From positions 62,001 to 126,000 of the forward strand of contig SEAY01000013.1 of NCBI GenBank assembly GCA_004144865.1: DNA of 64,000 bases. The letters are read 5' to 3'. How positions within the stretch are numbered: the first letter of the stretch is position 1; each line of letters starts with the position of its first letter. Source of the stretch: Comamonadaceae bacterium. GTDB lineage: Bacteria; Pseudomonadota; Gammaproteobacteria; Burkholderiales; Burkholderiaceae_C. The notes under the pieces were generated by a model. That model did not search any database. It was not told the DNA's origin and saw nothing but the letters and a program-made list of their open reading frames with translations. A program made the position numbers and the translations under genes. Of the stretch, positions 1-9,046 are shown one piece after another.

Positions 1-401
1 TCGAAGCGCAGCAGGCCATGTTCCAGGAAAGGCGTGGAGTTGCTGCCCCGCCGCAGAAGCGCGCGCACGCGGGCCTCCAGCTCCGGCAGGTCGAAGGGCT
101 TGGCGAGGTAGTCGTCGGCGCCCAGGTCGAGGCCGCGCACGCGGTCCTCGAGCGTGTCGAAGGCGGTGAGCATCAGTACGGGCAGCGTGGAGCGCCGCGC
201 CCGCAGGCGCCGCAGCACGTCCAGCCCGCTCAGGCCGGGCAACCCGATGTCCAGGATGGCCAGGTCGTAGATCGCCAGCGAGAGCGCACGGTCCGCGTCC
301 TCGCCGGTGTCGACGACGTCCACCGCATGGGCGGACTGCACCAGCGCGCGCGACAGCGCGTCGGCCAGCACCTTGTCGTCCTCCACCAGCAGGATTCGCA
401 T
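1..401 (-). CDS. OmpR-family response regulator, C-terminus cut by window edge
   Basis: Receiver half of a two-component response regulator. The first 133 codons are in the window and the DNA-binding half lies beyond position 1. The frame opens with MRILLVEDD, giving the acidic pair D8/D9. The phosphoacceptor is D51 in LAILDIGLPG, and the conserved lysine is in LAKPFDLPELEAR. The receiver ends in a linker of the type LRRGSN, as in the PmrA/QseB/TctD branch, which normally continues into a winged-helix domain. That assignment is by family resemblance. The cognate kinase is not visible. Its start (ATG at 401) lies 35 bp from the stop of the same-strand YitT gene behind it. Confidence 0.9.
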   Translation of the reverse strand, partial: MRILLVEDDKVLADALSRALVQSAHAVDVVDTGEDADRALSLAIYDLAILDIGLPGLSGLDVLRRLRARRSTLPVLMLTAFDTLEDRVRGLDLGADDYLAKPFDLPELEARVRALLRRGSNSTPFLEHGLLRF

Positions 402-436
402 CGCGGCGAATCGTAACCGCGAACGCGGCGGGCGCC

Positions 437-1045
437 TCAGGCCGCCCGCGCGCGGTGGTTGTAGACCAGCACCAGGTTCAGCGCCAGCACCGCGAGCGCG
501 GACAGCGCCAGCCGCCGCGGGTCCCCCGCCAGCGCCGCGCCTGCCAGCACGATGGCCGCATCGAGCACCAGCTGCACCTTGCCCGCCGGCCAGCCGAAGC
601 GGTCCTGCAGGCGCAGCACCAGCACGTTGAGGCCACCGAGGCTGGCGCCGTGACGGAACAGGATCAGGATGCCCACGCCGCACAGCAGGCCACCGAGCAC
701 CGCGGCCAGCACCGGATCGATCTGCTGCAGCGTCACCGCGCGCGGCAGCCACCACGAGAGCAGCGCCAGCAGGCTGACCGACAGCGCCGTGCGCACGGTG
801 AACGCACGACCCACGCGCATCCACGCGAGCGCGTAGAACGGCAGGTTCACGGTGAACAGCGCGGCGCCGAGGTCCACGCCCGAGGCGTAGTGCAGCAGCA
901 GCGCGATGCCGACGGTGCCGCCCGGCACCAAGCCGGCCTGCTGCATGAGGAACACGCCGAAGGCGGCGAGCAGCGTGCCGGTGGCGAGGCCCTGCAGGTC
1001 GTCGGGCAGGCTGCGCGCCGCAAGCGGAAGAGAGGCCGCGGTCAT
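437..1045 (-). CDS. YitT family membrane protein
   Basis: A 202-residue integral membrane protein with about five to six hydrophobic segments and the YitT (formerly DUF161) signatures: GLVPGGTVGIALLLHY near residue 40 and GASLGGLNVLVLRLQ near residue 133. YitT proteins are widespread and of unresolved function; some are annotated as transporters. This one is the short form, lacking the C-terminal DUF2179 domain of Firmicute members. It sits upstream of the partial response regulator on the same strand, separated by 35 bp, so co-transcription is possible. The ATG at 1045 is the natural start before the hydrophobic region. Confidence 0.85.
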   Translation of the reverse strand: MTAASLPLAARSLPDDLQGLATGTLLAAFGVFLMQQAGLVPGGTVGIALLLHYASGVDLGAALFTVNLPFYALAWMRVGRAFTVRTALSVSLLALLSWWLPRAVTLQQIDPVLAAVLGGLLCGVGILILFRHGASLGGLNVLVLRLQDRFGWPAGKVQLVLDAAIVLAGAALAGDPRRLALSALAVLALNLVLVYNHRARAA

Positions 1046-1278
1046 GCGAGGACCTTAGCGCGGCGGGGGTCCGCGCACCTTGACGCAAGTCAGGGTCCGG
1101 CACCGCCCCCGGCTTTGGGAGCACAATGCGGGTTCCATGCACGGATTTGCCCTCTTCATCGGCGACCACCTCGCGCGCAGCGTGCGCGGCGTCCCCGGTG
1201 CGCCTCCCGCCTGACGAGAAGCGTCCGCGTGCCCCGTGGCGCGCATCCCTTTCTTCGTCATCGTCAAGGAGTCCGCAA

Positions 1279-2361
1279 ATGGCCGATCTGTTCGACAACC
1301 CCATGGGCCTCATGGGGTTCGAGTTCGTCGAGTTCGCATCCCCCATCCCCAACCAGCTCGAAACGCTGTTCGGGAAGATGGGTTTCACCCTGGTGGCCCG
1401 GCACCGTTCCAAGGACGTCCTGCTGTACCGGCAGGGTGGCATCAACTTCATCGTCAACCGCGAACCGAAGAGCCTGGCGGCCTACTTCGCGGCGGAACAC
1501 GGTCCGTCGGCCTGCGGCCTCGCCTTCCGCGTGCAGGACGCGCACAAGGCGTACTTCCGGGCGCTGGAGCTGGGCGCGCAGCCGATCGAGATCCCGACCG
1601 GGCCGATGGAGCTGCGCCTGCCCGCCATCAAGGGCATCGGCGGCGCGCCGCTGTACCTGATCGACCGCTTCGAGGACGGCAAGTCCATCTACGACATCGA
1701 CTTCGAGTTCCTGCCGGGCGTGGATCGCCATCCCGCGGGCGTGGGCCTGCAGGTGGTGGACCACCTGACGCACAACGTCTACCGCGGCCGCATGGCGCAC
1801 TGGGCCGCGTTCTACGAGCGCCTGTTCAACTTCCGCGAGATCCGCTACTTCGACATCCAGGGCGAATACACCGGCCTCACGTCCAAGGCGATGACGGCGC
1901 CCGACGGCATGATCCGCATCCCGTTGAACGAGGAATCCTCGAAGGGCTCCGGCCAGATCGAGGAGTTCCTCATGAAGTTCAGCGGCGAGGGCATCCAGCA
2001 CGTGGCGCTGCTCACCGAGGACCTCGTTGCGACGATCGACGCGCTGCAGATGGCCGGCGTGCCGCTCATGACGGCGCCCAACGACGTGTACTACGAGATG
2101 CTGCAGGAGCGCCTGCCCGGCCACGGCCAGCCGGTCGGCGAGCTGCAGGCGCGCGGCATCCTGCTCGATGGCACGACGGCCAATGGGCAGAAGCGGCTGC
2201 TGCTGCAGATCTTCTCGGAGCCGGTGCTGGGCCCGGTGTTCTTCGAGTTCATCCAGCGCGCCGGCGACGACGGCTTCGGCGAGGGCAACTTCAAGGCGCT
2301 GTTCGAATCGCTCGAACGCGACCAGATCCGGCGCGGCGTGCTGGCCGTGCAGGACGCCTGA
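1279..2361 (+). CDS. hppD: 4-hydroxyphenylpyruvate dioxygenase
   Basis: Non-haem Fe(II) dioxygenase converting 4-hydroxyphenylpyruvate to homogentisate in tyrosine catabolism (cytoplasm). The 360-residue length and two tandem VOC domains fit the bacterial family. The iron triad is visible: H162 in [10 protein letters not shown]241 in [11 protein letters not shown] and E323 in [10 protein letters not shown]. The start is the ATG at 1279, preceded by AAGGAG about 8 bases upstream. The frame is open further upstream, but that stretch has no domain. Homogentisate dioxygenase and other pathway genes are not adjacent, so the gene appears to stand alone here. Confidence 0.96.
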   Translation: MADLFDNPMGLMGFEFVEFASPIPNQLETLFGKMGFTLVARHRSKDVLLYRQGGINFIVNREPKSLAAYFAAEHGPSACGLAFRVQDAHKAYFRALELGAQPIEIPTGPMELRLPAIKGIGGAPLYLIDRFEDGKSIYDIDFEFLPGVDRHPAGVGLQVVDHLTHNVYRGRMAHWAAFYERLFNFREIRYFDIQGEYTGLTSKAMTAPDGMIRIPLNEESSKGSGQIEEFLMKFSGEGIQHVALLTEDLVATIDALQMAGVPLMTAPNDVYYEMLQERLPGHGQPVGELQARGILLDGTTANGQKRLLLQIFSEPVLGPVFFEFIQRAGDDGFGEGNFKALFESLERDQIRRGVLAVQDA

Positions 2362-2486
2362 CGAGCCAGGGCCAGCGGCGCCGTCCTGCCGCGGGGCCAG
2401 ACACAGCCGCCGCCGCGGCCGGGGCGTCCGCCTCGGCCCAGCGGAGGGCTTGGCGGACGACGTCGGCACCGCCGGTCCTACATGGC

Positions 2487-2527
2487 GGTTTGCGCTTGCA
2501 CCCCACCATGGGCTCCAAGCGCAGACC
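2487..2527 (+). other. Imperfect hairpin between hppD and the next gene
   Basis: GGTTTGCGCTTG (2487-2498) and CAAGCGCAGACC (2516-2527) form a 12-bp stem with one G-U pair in RNA and a 17-base loop. There is no T-run, so it is not a standard intrinsic terminator. It lies 52 bases before the next start codon, so it may be 5'-leader structure or incidental. The rest of the 217-bp gap holds nothing I recognise. Confidence 0.3.
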
Positions 2528-2578
2528 TTCAGTCTTCATCCCGTTGCTGCAGATGCGCTCATCCAAATGGAGTTTGAG

Positions 2579-2887
2579 ATGAAAGCCGTCGTGTTCTGCG
2601 CCGCCCTCGCCACGTTCGCCGCCGCGCCCGCCTTCGCCCAGGACCTGATCGCCCGCCAGGGCGACGACTCCGTGCGGCTGTCCGACGCCCAGTGCAAGAG
2701 CGAACTCATCCTGAACCGCCTCGAGCCTGCCATCGCCGGCGAATTCAAGTCCGCCTCCGCCATGTTCCAGGGCCAGCGCTACCAGGCTTGCTGGCGCATG
2801 ATGGGCAACGCCGCTTACCTGATCTACGAAGACGGCGACCAAGGCGTGATCCCCGCGCAGGAACTCAAGCCTGAACTGACGGCCTGA
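2579..2887 (+). CDS. Small secreted protein of unknown function
   Basis: A 102-residue protein with a clear Sec signal peptide: MKAVVFCAALATFAAAPAFA, then a cleavage site before QDLIARQ. The mature part of about 82 residues has two cysteines (in DAQCKSEL and QACWRMM), which could form one disulfide in the periplasm. The segment MFQGQRYQACWR suggests a compact domain around conserved aromatics and cysteines. I recognise no family. The start is ATG 2579, because GGAG sits 6 bases before it; an in-frame ATG at 2567 lacks such a site. It stands alone between hppD and a response regulator gene. Confidence 0.75.
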   Translation: MKAVVFCAALATFAAAPAFAQDLIARQGDDSVRLSDAQCKSELILNRLEPAIAGEFKSASAMFQGQRYQACWRMMGNAAYLIYEDGDQGVIPAQELKPELTA

Positions 2888-2959
2888 CACCGGCGGCCGC
2901 GCCTGCAGCGCGGCCGCAGCGGGTGATGCACTATCCTCCGGGCCATGCCCAGGGAAGCC

Positions 2960-3643
2960 ATGACCCGCGTCCTGATCGTCGAGGACGACCCGACCACGTC
3001 CGCCATGCTGGTGGGCGTGACCCGCCGGCAGCAATGGGAACCGCGCACCTGCGAGGACCTCGCCAGCGCCTGGAAGGTGCTGTGTTCCGAGCCGGTGGAC
3101 ATCCTGCTGCTGGACCTGAGCCTGCCGGACGGCGAGGGCACGGACCTGTTGCAGAAGCTGCGCCGCGCCGAGGCCAGCGGACAGCCCGACCCGAAGACCC
3201 CCGTGCTGGTGATCTCGGCGCGCTCGCAACTCCAGTCCCGGCTTTCCGCCCTCGACCTCGGGGCGGACGGCTACGTCATCAAGCCGGTCCACCTGGAAGA
3301 GGTGGCTGCCGTGATGCGCGCCCTGCTGCGGCGGCGCACCACCCTCTCGGCAGGACAGCTCCTGCACGGCAAGCTGGTGCTCGACCCGAACAGCCGCTAC
3401 GTGCAGCAGAACGGCCAGCCGGTAGAGCTCACCGAGCAGGAGTTCGCCGTGTTGCTGGCCCTGCTGGAAGACAAGCCGCGCGCGCTCAGCCGCGCGGACA
3501 TCCAGGCGCGCACCGGCAACCGCGTGGGCGACGGCGGCGCGGTGGAGGTGCACGTCCACCACCTGCGCCGCAAGCTGGGCGAAGCGCTCATAGAAACCGT
3601 GCGCGGCGTGGGCTACCGCATCCCGGAAGCCAACCTTGCCTGA
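2960..3643 (+). CDS. OmpR-family response regulator
   Basis: A 227-residue DNA-binding response regulator. The receiver domain (about residues 1-118) has D9/D10 in IVEDDPTT, phosphoacceptor D52 in [10 protein letters not shown] and K in [10 protein letters not shown]. The winged-helix domain (about 130-225) ends in the typical [11 protein letters not shown]. The ATG at 2960 is preferred over the one at 2945 because AGGGA lies 4 bases before it. No histidine kinase is adjacent, so it is an orphan within this window. Its stop overlaps the TTG start of crcB by 8 bases, implying translational coupling. Confidence 0.92.
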   Translation: MTRVLIVEDDPTTSAMLVGVTRRQQWEPRTCEDLASAWKVLCSEPVDILLLDLSLPDGEGTDLLQKLRRAEASGQPDPKTPVLVISARSQLQSRLSALDLGADGYVIKPVHLEEVAAVMRALLRRRTTLSAGQLLHGKLVLDPNSRYVQQNGQPVELTEQEFAVLLALLEDKPRALSRADIQARTGNRVGDGGAVEVHVHHLRRKLGEALIETVRGVGYRIPEANLA

Positions 3644-4028
3644 GCGCCTGCTGCTTTCGGTGGCGGCGATCAGCGCCGGCGCCTCGCTCGGCGCCGTGCT
3701 GCGCTGGCTGCTCGGCATGCGCCTGAATGCGCTGCTGCCCGCGCTGCCGCTGGGCACGCTCGCCGCCAACCTGGTCGGCGGTTATGGCATCGGCCTGGCG
3801 CTGGGCTGGCTGGCGGTCCACCCTGAGTGGCCACCGCAGGTGCGCTTGTTCATCGTCACCGGCCTGCTGGGCGGACTCACCACCTTTTCCACGTTTTCCG
3901 CCGAGGTGGTCGCTCACCTCGAGCAGGGGCGCCTTGGCTGGGCGCTGGCGATCGCGGGCACACATCTCGCCGGATCGCTCGTGCTGACGGCGCTGGGCCT
4001 GGCCACCGTCCGGATGCTCATCCGTTAG
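3636..4028 (+). CDS. crcB: Fluoride efflux transporter CrcB
   Basis: A 130-residue, four-helix membrane protein of the CrcB/Fluc family, which exports fluoride as a dual-topology dimer. Signatures include [15 protein letters not shown] near the N-terminus, [14 protein letters not shown] and the family hallmark [15 protein letters not shown]. The start is a TTG overlapping the last 8 bases of the upstream response regulator gene, so it is probably translated from the same mRNA. No fluoride riboswitch is evident upstream, as expected for a downstream operon gene. Confidence 0.92.
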   Translation: MPERLLLSVAAISAGASLGAVLRWLLGMRLNALLPALPLGTLAANLVGGYGIGLALGWLAVHPEWPPQVRLFIVTGLLGGLTTFSTFSAEVVAHLEQGRLGWALAIAGTHLAGSLVLTALGLATVRMLIR

Positions 4029-4098
4029 GAAAAGGCACTAAGGGGCTGCGGACCTTTCCCTTACCCCGCATGGCAGAGCCCGGCGCCAAACTGTTGGC

Positions 4099-4449
4099 AT
4101 GCTCACATCGACCCTGGAAGCGATTCGGCGGCTGCTGCCAGCGGGGCGGCGCCAGGCGGAAACGGGGACTTTCGCGGCGACCCGGCCGCTGGGGGGCCAG
4201 GGCCTGCGCCCCAACCTCATCTTTCGCCTGAAGGCCTGGCCCCAGCTGCCCGAGGACGGGCGCACGGCGGAGATCTACCGAATCCTGTCCGTCATGAGCA
4301 GCCAGCCGGTGAACCGGCAGTGGCTGCTGGCGCGCAGCAGCATGGCCCCGCGCGAGCTCGACCGGCTGATGCTGAAGCTGGTGGCCGAAGGCGCCGTGGA
4401 AGTGATCGACCCCGCCCGCTTCGCGCGCGCGGAGCCCCTCCGGGCCTGA
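4099..4449 (+). CDS. Hypothetical protein, winged-helix-like C-terminal half
   Basis: A 116-residue cytoplasmic-looking protein with no signal or membrane segment. The C-terminal half (about residues 60-110: IYRILSVMSSQPVNRQWLL onward to LVAEGAVEVID) has the helix-turn-helix plus wing rhythm of small regulatory or dimerisation modules. That is inference from pattern only. The N-terminus is basic. I recognise no named family. It follows crcB by 70 bp on the same strand and converges on the broken CorC-like gene, whose end is 4 bp away. Confidence 0.65.
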   Translation: MLTSTLEAIRRLLPAGRRQAETGTFAATRPLGGQGLRPNLIFRLKAWPQLPEDGRTAEIYRILSVMSSQPVNRQWLLARSSMAPRELDRLMLKLVAEGAVEVIDPARFARAEPLRA

Positions 4450-4453
4450 AGCC

Positions 4454-5655
4454 TCAGTCGCCCGCCGCGGCGTCGGACGGTTCGCGCACCGGCTGCGCCA
4501 GCACCTTGTCGATGCGACGGCCATCGAGGTCCACCACCTCGAACACCCAGTCGCCGCAGTCGATGCGCTCGCCCGCGCCGGGCAGGCGGCCCGACACCGC
4601 CATCAGCAGGCCCGCAACGGTGTTGTAGCGGCCCTTGTCCTCCTCCGGCAGGTCGCGGATTTCCAGCCGCGCCTTCAGCTCCGACACCGGCATCAGGCCG
4701 TCGAGCAGCCAGGATCCGTCCTCGCGCTGCATGGCCCACGCGTCGGTGTCCTGCGCCGGCTGCAGCTCGCCGGTGATCGCCTCCAGCAGGTCGTGCGGCG
4801 TCACGAGGCCCTGCACCACGCCGTATTCATCGACCACGAACACCAGCCGCGCCGACTGGATGCGGAACTGCTCCAGCAGCTCCATGCCGCTGAGCGTTTC
4901 GGGCACGAACACGGCCGGCACGGCGTGCGGCTCCACCGGCCCCTCGTGCGCGGGCCCCAGCGAGATCAACCGCGACACGCTGACCAGCCCGACGACGTCG
5001 TCGAGGGAGCCGCGGCACACGGGATACCAGGAGTGCGCCTCGATCTCGCCGGCGCGCGTGAGTGCCTCGCGCACGCTGGCGGAGGCGTCGAGCCACTGCA
5101 CGTCGGAGCGCGGCACCATCATCGAGGTGAGCGGCCGGTCGTCGAGGTGGAACACGTTGCGCACCATCTGGTGCTCGTGCTCCTCGATCACCCCGGCGTC
5201 CACGCCCTCCTCCAGGCTGTGCGCGATCTCCTCCTCGGTCATGCCGCGCGTCTGCGTGGTGTCGATCGCGATCAGCTTGAGGACGGCCTGCGTGGAAGCC
5301 GAGAGCAGCTTCACGAAATCGTGACGTAGGTGATGATCGCCACCACGATTCCCGTGGCAGCGATCTCCGACAGCCGCGGCGACGCCCCGTACTCGCGCAG
5401 CAAGGCCGCGAGCCCGCCGCTGAACGCGGCCTCGCCGATGATGCCGTTGATGACGCCGATGGAGGTGATGCCCACCTGCACCGTCGAGAGGAACTGGGTG
5501 GGCTCGTCCATCAGCTTCAGGGCGGCGCGGGCCCCCCCGTCGCCGGTTTCGGCCATGGCCACGAGGCGCGCGCGGCGGCTGGAAGCGAGCGCCATTTCGG
5601 ACATGGCGAACAGGCCGTTGAGCAGCGTCAGCAGCGCGATCAGCAGGAAATCCAT
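4454..5655 (-). pseudogene. HlyC/CorC (CNNM/DUF21-CBS) family gene, broken by internal deletion and frameshift
   Basis: Two minus-strand frames together resemble a HlyC/CorC-type membrane protein, a family linked to Mg2+/Co2+ transport. The first frame (5655-5311, 114 aa) has the DUF21 start MDFLLIALLTLLNGLFAMSE and continues to IITYVTIS before a stop. The second (5314-4454, 286 aa) resumes at VKLLSASTQAVLKLI, then has the CBS pair (DRPLTSMMVPRSDVQWL, FVVDEYGVVQGLVT) and the C-terminal CorC_HlyC domain (INCGDWVFEV-like end). Relatives have about 35 residues between these points, including a GELVPKR motif in the DUF21 domain; these are absent and the frame shifts at about 5312-5318. The frames overlap as GTGA, so coupled translation of two parts cannot be excluded. 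An assembly error is also possible. Confidence 0.8.
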
Positions 5656-5700
5656 GAATCAGGACAGAATCCGGAGCACTGGACTTTACTTCAACGCATC

Positions 5701-6645
5701 GTGCCGCAAGAAATCCTGGACCGCGTGCTGTGGGCCGACCTGCAGCCGCAGCCCCTGCAGGGACAGCTGCCGCTGCTCGCGCACTACACGTCGATAGGCA
5801 CGCTGGAGCGCATCTCGCAGACGGGCGAGATCTGGTTCTCCAATCCGCTGTACATGAACGACGTGGACGAACTGCGCTACGGGATGAACCTCGGCCTGCA
5901 TGCCGTGCGCAGCCACGCCGGCCTGCGCGAGGCCTGTCCGCCGGACCACTACAACGCCCTGCTCGATGCGTTCGACGACCTCTTCACCCGCTTCGACAAC
6001 GAGTCGGCGTTCGACGTCTACGTGTTCAGCTGCTCGGAGCACGACAACGAGATCGGCGACGACGGGCTGCTGTCGATGTGGCGCGGCTACGGTGGCGACG
6101 GCAACGGCGTGGCGATCGTGTTCGACATGGCGCAGCTGCTCGCCGCGCGCACGCCGCTGCTGGTGCGCAAGGTGCAGTACCTCTCGTACGAGGCGAGCGA
6201 GGCGTGGATGGACGCGAAGCTGCAGCAGTTCGCGGCGGCGCTGCAACGGCTCGGCGGCCCCGTGGCCGACATGAAGATCGCGGCGGCCGCGCTCTTCGAA
6301 CGCATCAAGCTGTTCGCCCTGTTCACCAAGCACCGCGGCTTCCACGAAGAGCGCGAGTGGCGCATCGTGTACCTGCGCGAGCAGGATCGTGAGGGCCTGC
6401 TCACGCAGCAGCTGCACTACGCCATCGGCGGGCGCGGCATCGAGCCGCGCCTGCGCTTCACCACCGAGTCGCTGGGCGTACCCGGCGTGCGCCTGGAGGA
6501 GATGGTGCAGCGGATCATCCTCGGCCCCGTGCTCGCCACGCCGCTCGCGTTGCGCTCGGTGGTGCGCATGCTGGAGCTGTACCAGCCCGCGTGGGCGGAT
6601 CGGGTGGCGCGTTCGAGCACGCCCTACCGCGCGCAGCGGCTGTAG
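5701..6645 (+). CDS. DUF2971 domain-containing protein
   Basis: A 314-residue soluble protein starting with GTG. The segment LLAHYTSIGTLERI followed by GEIWFSNPLYMNDVDE and YGM matches the opening of DUF2971 proteins, whose biochemical role is not established; members are frequently found near defence or accessory genes. Further family-type segments are FDVYVFSCSEHDNE, LLSMWRGYGGDGNGVAIVF and HRGFHEEREWRIVYL. No membrane segment is present. It lies 2 bp before apaH on the same strand, suggesting an operon, and divergent from the broken CorC-like gene. Confidence 0.82.
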   Translation: MPQEILDRVLWADLQPQPLQGQLPLLAHYTSIGTLERISQTGEIWFSNPLYMNDVDELRYGMNLGLHAVRSHAGLREACPPDHYNALLDAFDDLFTRFDNESAFDVYVFSCSEHDNEIGDDGLLSMWRGYGGDGNGVAIVFDMAQLLAARTPLLVRKVQYLSYEASEAWMDAKLQQFAAALQRLGGPVADMKIAAAALFERIKLFALFTKHRGFHEEREWRIVYLREQDREGLLTQQLHYAIGGRGIEPRLRFTTESLGVPGVRLEEMVQRIILGPVLATPLALRSVVRMLELYQPAWADRVARSSTPYRAQRL

Positions 6646-6647
6646 CG

Positions 6648-7478
6648 ATGGCGGACTACCTGGTGGGCGACCTGCAAGGCTGCGACGCACCGTTCGCGCG
6701 CCTGCTGCGCCGGATCGCTTTCTCCCCCAGCCGCGACACGCTGTACGTGCTGGGCGACCTGGTCAACCGCGGGCCGGCCTCGGCCGCGGTGCTGCGTCGC
6801 CTCATGGGCTACGGCGACGCGGCGCGCTGCCTGCTGGGCAACCATGACCTCAGCCTGCTGGCCGTGGCGCATGGCCACCGCGCGCCGCACCGCAACGACA
6901 CGATGGACGACATCCTGCGTGCGCCCGACCGCGAAGCGATGCTCGATTGGCTGCGGAACCGCTCGATGGCGCTGCAGGCGCACGGCCTGTTGCTGGTGCA
7001 CGGCGGCGTGCTGCCGCAATGGGACGTCGCGCAGGTGCTGTCGCTGGCGGCGGAAGTCGAGGCGGTCCTGCGGGGACCGGAGTTGCTGGAATTCCTGCCG
7101 CGCATGTTCGGCAACCAGCCGGCCCGATGGGACGACGGCCTGGCCGGTGCCGACCGCCTGCGCATCGTGGTGAACGCCCTCACGCGCCTGCGCTTCTGCA
7201 CGGCCGACGGGGTGATGGACCTCAAGGCCTCCGGGGGCCTGGACCAGGCGCCGCCCGGCCTGATGCCCTGGTTCGACGTGCCAGGGCGACGCACGGCGGA
7301 TGCGTGTATCGCCTTCGGGCACTGGTCGACGCTGGGCTACCTGCGCCGGCCGGACATCATCGCGCTGGATACGGGGTGCGTGTGGGGCGGCTGCCTGAGC
7401 GCGTTGCGGCTGGACGCCGCGGGCGCGCACGAGTTGATCCAGGAGAAGTGCGAGCAGGCGCAGGTGCCGGGGGAGTAG
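6648..7478 (+). CDS. apaH: Symmetrical bis(5'-nucleosyl)-tetraphosphatase
   Basis: A 276-residue metallophosphatase that hydrolyses Ap4A to two ADP and also removes Np4 caps from RNA. The phosphoesterase motifs are visible: YLVGDLQGC at residue 4, YVLGDLVNRGP near 34, LLGNHDLSLLA near 63 and LLVHGGVLPQWD near 117. C-terminal ApaH signatures are FCTADGVMDLK, GHWSTLGYL and ALDTGCVWGGCLSALRL. The ATG at 6648 begins the conserved motif almost immediately; the frame is open upstream but without homology. Confidence 0.95.
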   Translation: MADYLVGDLQGCDAPFARLLRRIAFSPSRDTLYVLGDLVNRGPASAAVLRRLMGYGDAARCLLGNHDLSLLAVAHGHRAPHRNDTMDDILRAPDREAMLDWLRNRSMALQAHGLLLVHGGVLPQWDVAQVLSLAAEVEAVLRGPELLEFLPRMFGNQPARWDDGLAGADRLRIVVNALTRLRFCTADGVMDLKASGGLDQAPPGLMPWFDVPGRRTADACIAFGHWSTLGYLRRPDIIALDTGCVWGGCLSALRLDAAGAHELIQEKCEQAQVPGE

Positions 7479-7482
7479 TCCC

Positions 7483-7538
7483 GTCATTCCCGCGGAGGCG
7501 GGAATCCAGGGCGCCCTGGGTCCCCGCCTCCGCGGGGA
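7483..7538. repeat. Paired inverted copies of a palindromic intergenic repeat
   Basis: GTCATTCCCGCGGAGGCGGG (7483-7502, continuing to 7510) is followed by GGGTCCCCGCCTCCGCGGGG (7518-7537). The two copies are inverted relative to each other and each is internally palindromic around CCGCGG/CCTCCGCGG. They lie between the convergent apaH and rhlE genes and could act as a bidirectional terminator. A related copy is at 28235-28254. Short REP-like elements of this kind are common in this bacterial group. Confidence 0.75.
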
Positions 7539-7543
7539 CGACG

Positions 7544-8977
7544 TTACTCGCCGCCCTTGAACAGCGCCGCCACCTTGCGCTTCGGCTTGATGTTCGCCGA
7601 CACGCGGCCGCCGGCGGAACGGGCGGTGGCCTCCCACGCCGGCACTTCCTCGCACTTGGGGGCTTCGTAGGGCTGCTCGAAGAAGGGGTCCTTGGGCACA
7701 GGCGCGGGGCGCGACTCGCGGCGCGGCTCGAAGCGCGCCTCGCGCGGTTCGCGGGACTCGCGCGGTTCGCGCCGCTCGTCGTCCTCGCGCCAGGCACGGC
7801 GGCCGTCGTTGATGCGGCCGCGCGGGCGCTCGTCATCCCACTCGAGCGCCTCGATCTCGATCTTGCGCTTGAGAAGCTTCTCGAGGTCGGCCATCAGCCG
7901 CGTGTCGCTGGGCGACACCAAGGTGACGGCCAGGCCCGACGCGCCCGCGCGGCCCGTGCGGCCGATGCGGTGCACGTAATCCTCCGCATTGAACGGCACG
8001 TCGAAATTGAACACCGCCGGGACGTCCTTGATGTCCAGGCCGCGCGCCGCGACGTCGGTGGCCACCAGCAGGTCGACCTCGCCCTTCTTGAACGCGTCGA
8101 GCGCCTTCAGCCGCTCGTCCTGGCTCTTGTCGCCGTGCAGTGCCGTGGTGTTGAGGCCCTCGCGCTCCAGCGAACGCGCAAGGCGCGCGCAACCGAGCTT
8201 GCTGTTGACGAACACGAAAGCCTGCGAGATGCCGCGCTGGCGCACGATCTGCCTGACGGCACGGCGCTTGTCGTCGTCCGGCACGCTGTAGAAATGCTGT
8301 TCGACGGTGGAGGCCGTGGTGTTGGGCCGCGACACCTCGATGGTCACCGGATCCTGCAGGTAGCTGTTGGCCAGCCGCTTGATCTCGGGCGAGAAGGTGG
8401 CGGAGAACAGCAGCGTGGTGCGCTGCTTGGGCAGGTACGACAGGATGCGCTGCAGGTCGGGCAGGAAGCCGATGTCCAGCATGCGGTCCGCCTCGTCGAG
8501 CACCACGTACTCGACCTGGTTCAGCACCGCGTTCTTGGCCTCGATGTGGTCCAGCAGGCGCCCCGGCGTGGCCACCAGCACCTCGACGCCGCGCTTGAGC
8601 TCCGCGGTCTGCGGCTTCATGTCCATGCCGCCGAACACCACCGCGCTGCGCAGGTTGGTGTGCTTGGCGTACAGCTTGACCTGCTGGGCCACCTGGTCGG
8701 CGAGCTCCCGCGTGGGCAGCAGCACCAAGGCGCGCACCGGGTGCCGCGCGGGCGAGGTGGAGGCGTTCTCGTGCTTCAGCATGCGCTGCAGCAGGGGCAG
8801 GGAGAACGCGGCCGTCTTGCCGGTGCCGGTCTGGGCAGCGCCCATCACGTCCCGGCCGGCCAGGACCACGGGAATGGCCTGGGCCTGGATGGGCGTCATG
8901 GACTCGTAGCCCATTTCGGCCACGGCACGTGCCAGCGGCTCAGCCAGGGCAAGCTTGGAGAAAGCGGAATCGGACAT
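7544..8977 (-). CDS. rhlE: DEAD-box ATP-dependent RNA helicase, RhlE type
   Basis: A 477-residue DEAD-box helicase that would unwind RNA during ribosome assembly or mRNA decay. Visible motifs in order: Q-motif region FSKLALAEPLARAV with TPIQAQAIP, Walker A GAAQTGTGKT, PTRELADQV, ATPGRLLDH, Walker B VVLDEADRM, SAT in LLFSATFSPE, VATDVAARGLDI and HRIGRTGRAG. The C-terminal 100 residues are an Arg/Glu-rich low-complexity tail (repeated RE-P motifs), typical of RhlE/CsdA-like RNA-binding tails. The ATG at 8977 starts MSDSAFSKL; a further in-frame ATG at 9004 is less likely. The convergent neighbour is apaH. Confidence 0.93.
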   Translation of the reverse strand: MSDSAFSKLALAEPLARAVAEMGYESMTPIQAQAIPVVLAGRDVMGAAQTGTGKTAAFSLPLLQRMLKHENASTSPARHPVRALVLLPTRELADQVAQQVKLYAKHTNLRSAVVFGGMDMKPQTAELKRGVEVLVATPGRLLDHIEAKNAVLNQVEYVVLDEADRMLDIGFLPDLQRILSYLPKQRTTLLFSATFSPEIKRLANSYLQDPVTIEVSRPNTTASTVEQHFYSVPDDDKRRAVRQIVRQRGISQAFVFVNSKLGCARLARSLEREGLNTTALHGDKSQDERLKALDAFKKGEVDLLVATDVAARGLDIKDVPAVFNFDVPFNAEDYVHRIGRTGRAGASGLAVTLVSPSDTRLMADLEKLLKRKIEIEALEWDDERPRGRINDGRRAWREDDERREPRESREPREARFEPRRESRPAPVPKDPFFEQPYEAPKCEEVPAWEATARSAGGRVSANIKPKRKVAALFKGGE

Positions 8978-9046
8978 CAACCGGCTATTGTCGCACTGCC
9001 GCAAAAACCAGGCCAGGGCCGGGTTGCCGGCCCCGCCAGGCGGTCG

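Noticed and set aside
1126-1278. 51-codon upstream extension of HPPD
   Set aside because: No family homology. The ATG at 1279 has a ribosome site and gives the normal 360-residue enzyme.
3636-4028. Fluoride riboswitch expected near crcB
   Set aside because: crcB is an internal operon gene overlapping a response regulator, and no riboswitch-like fold was recognised upstream of 2960.
5311-5655. 114-residue DUF21 fragment as an independent gene
   Set aside because: It is only the first part of a family domain, and the remainder continues directly in another frame, so a broken single gene is the simpler reading, though coupled split expression is not excluded.
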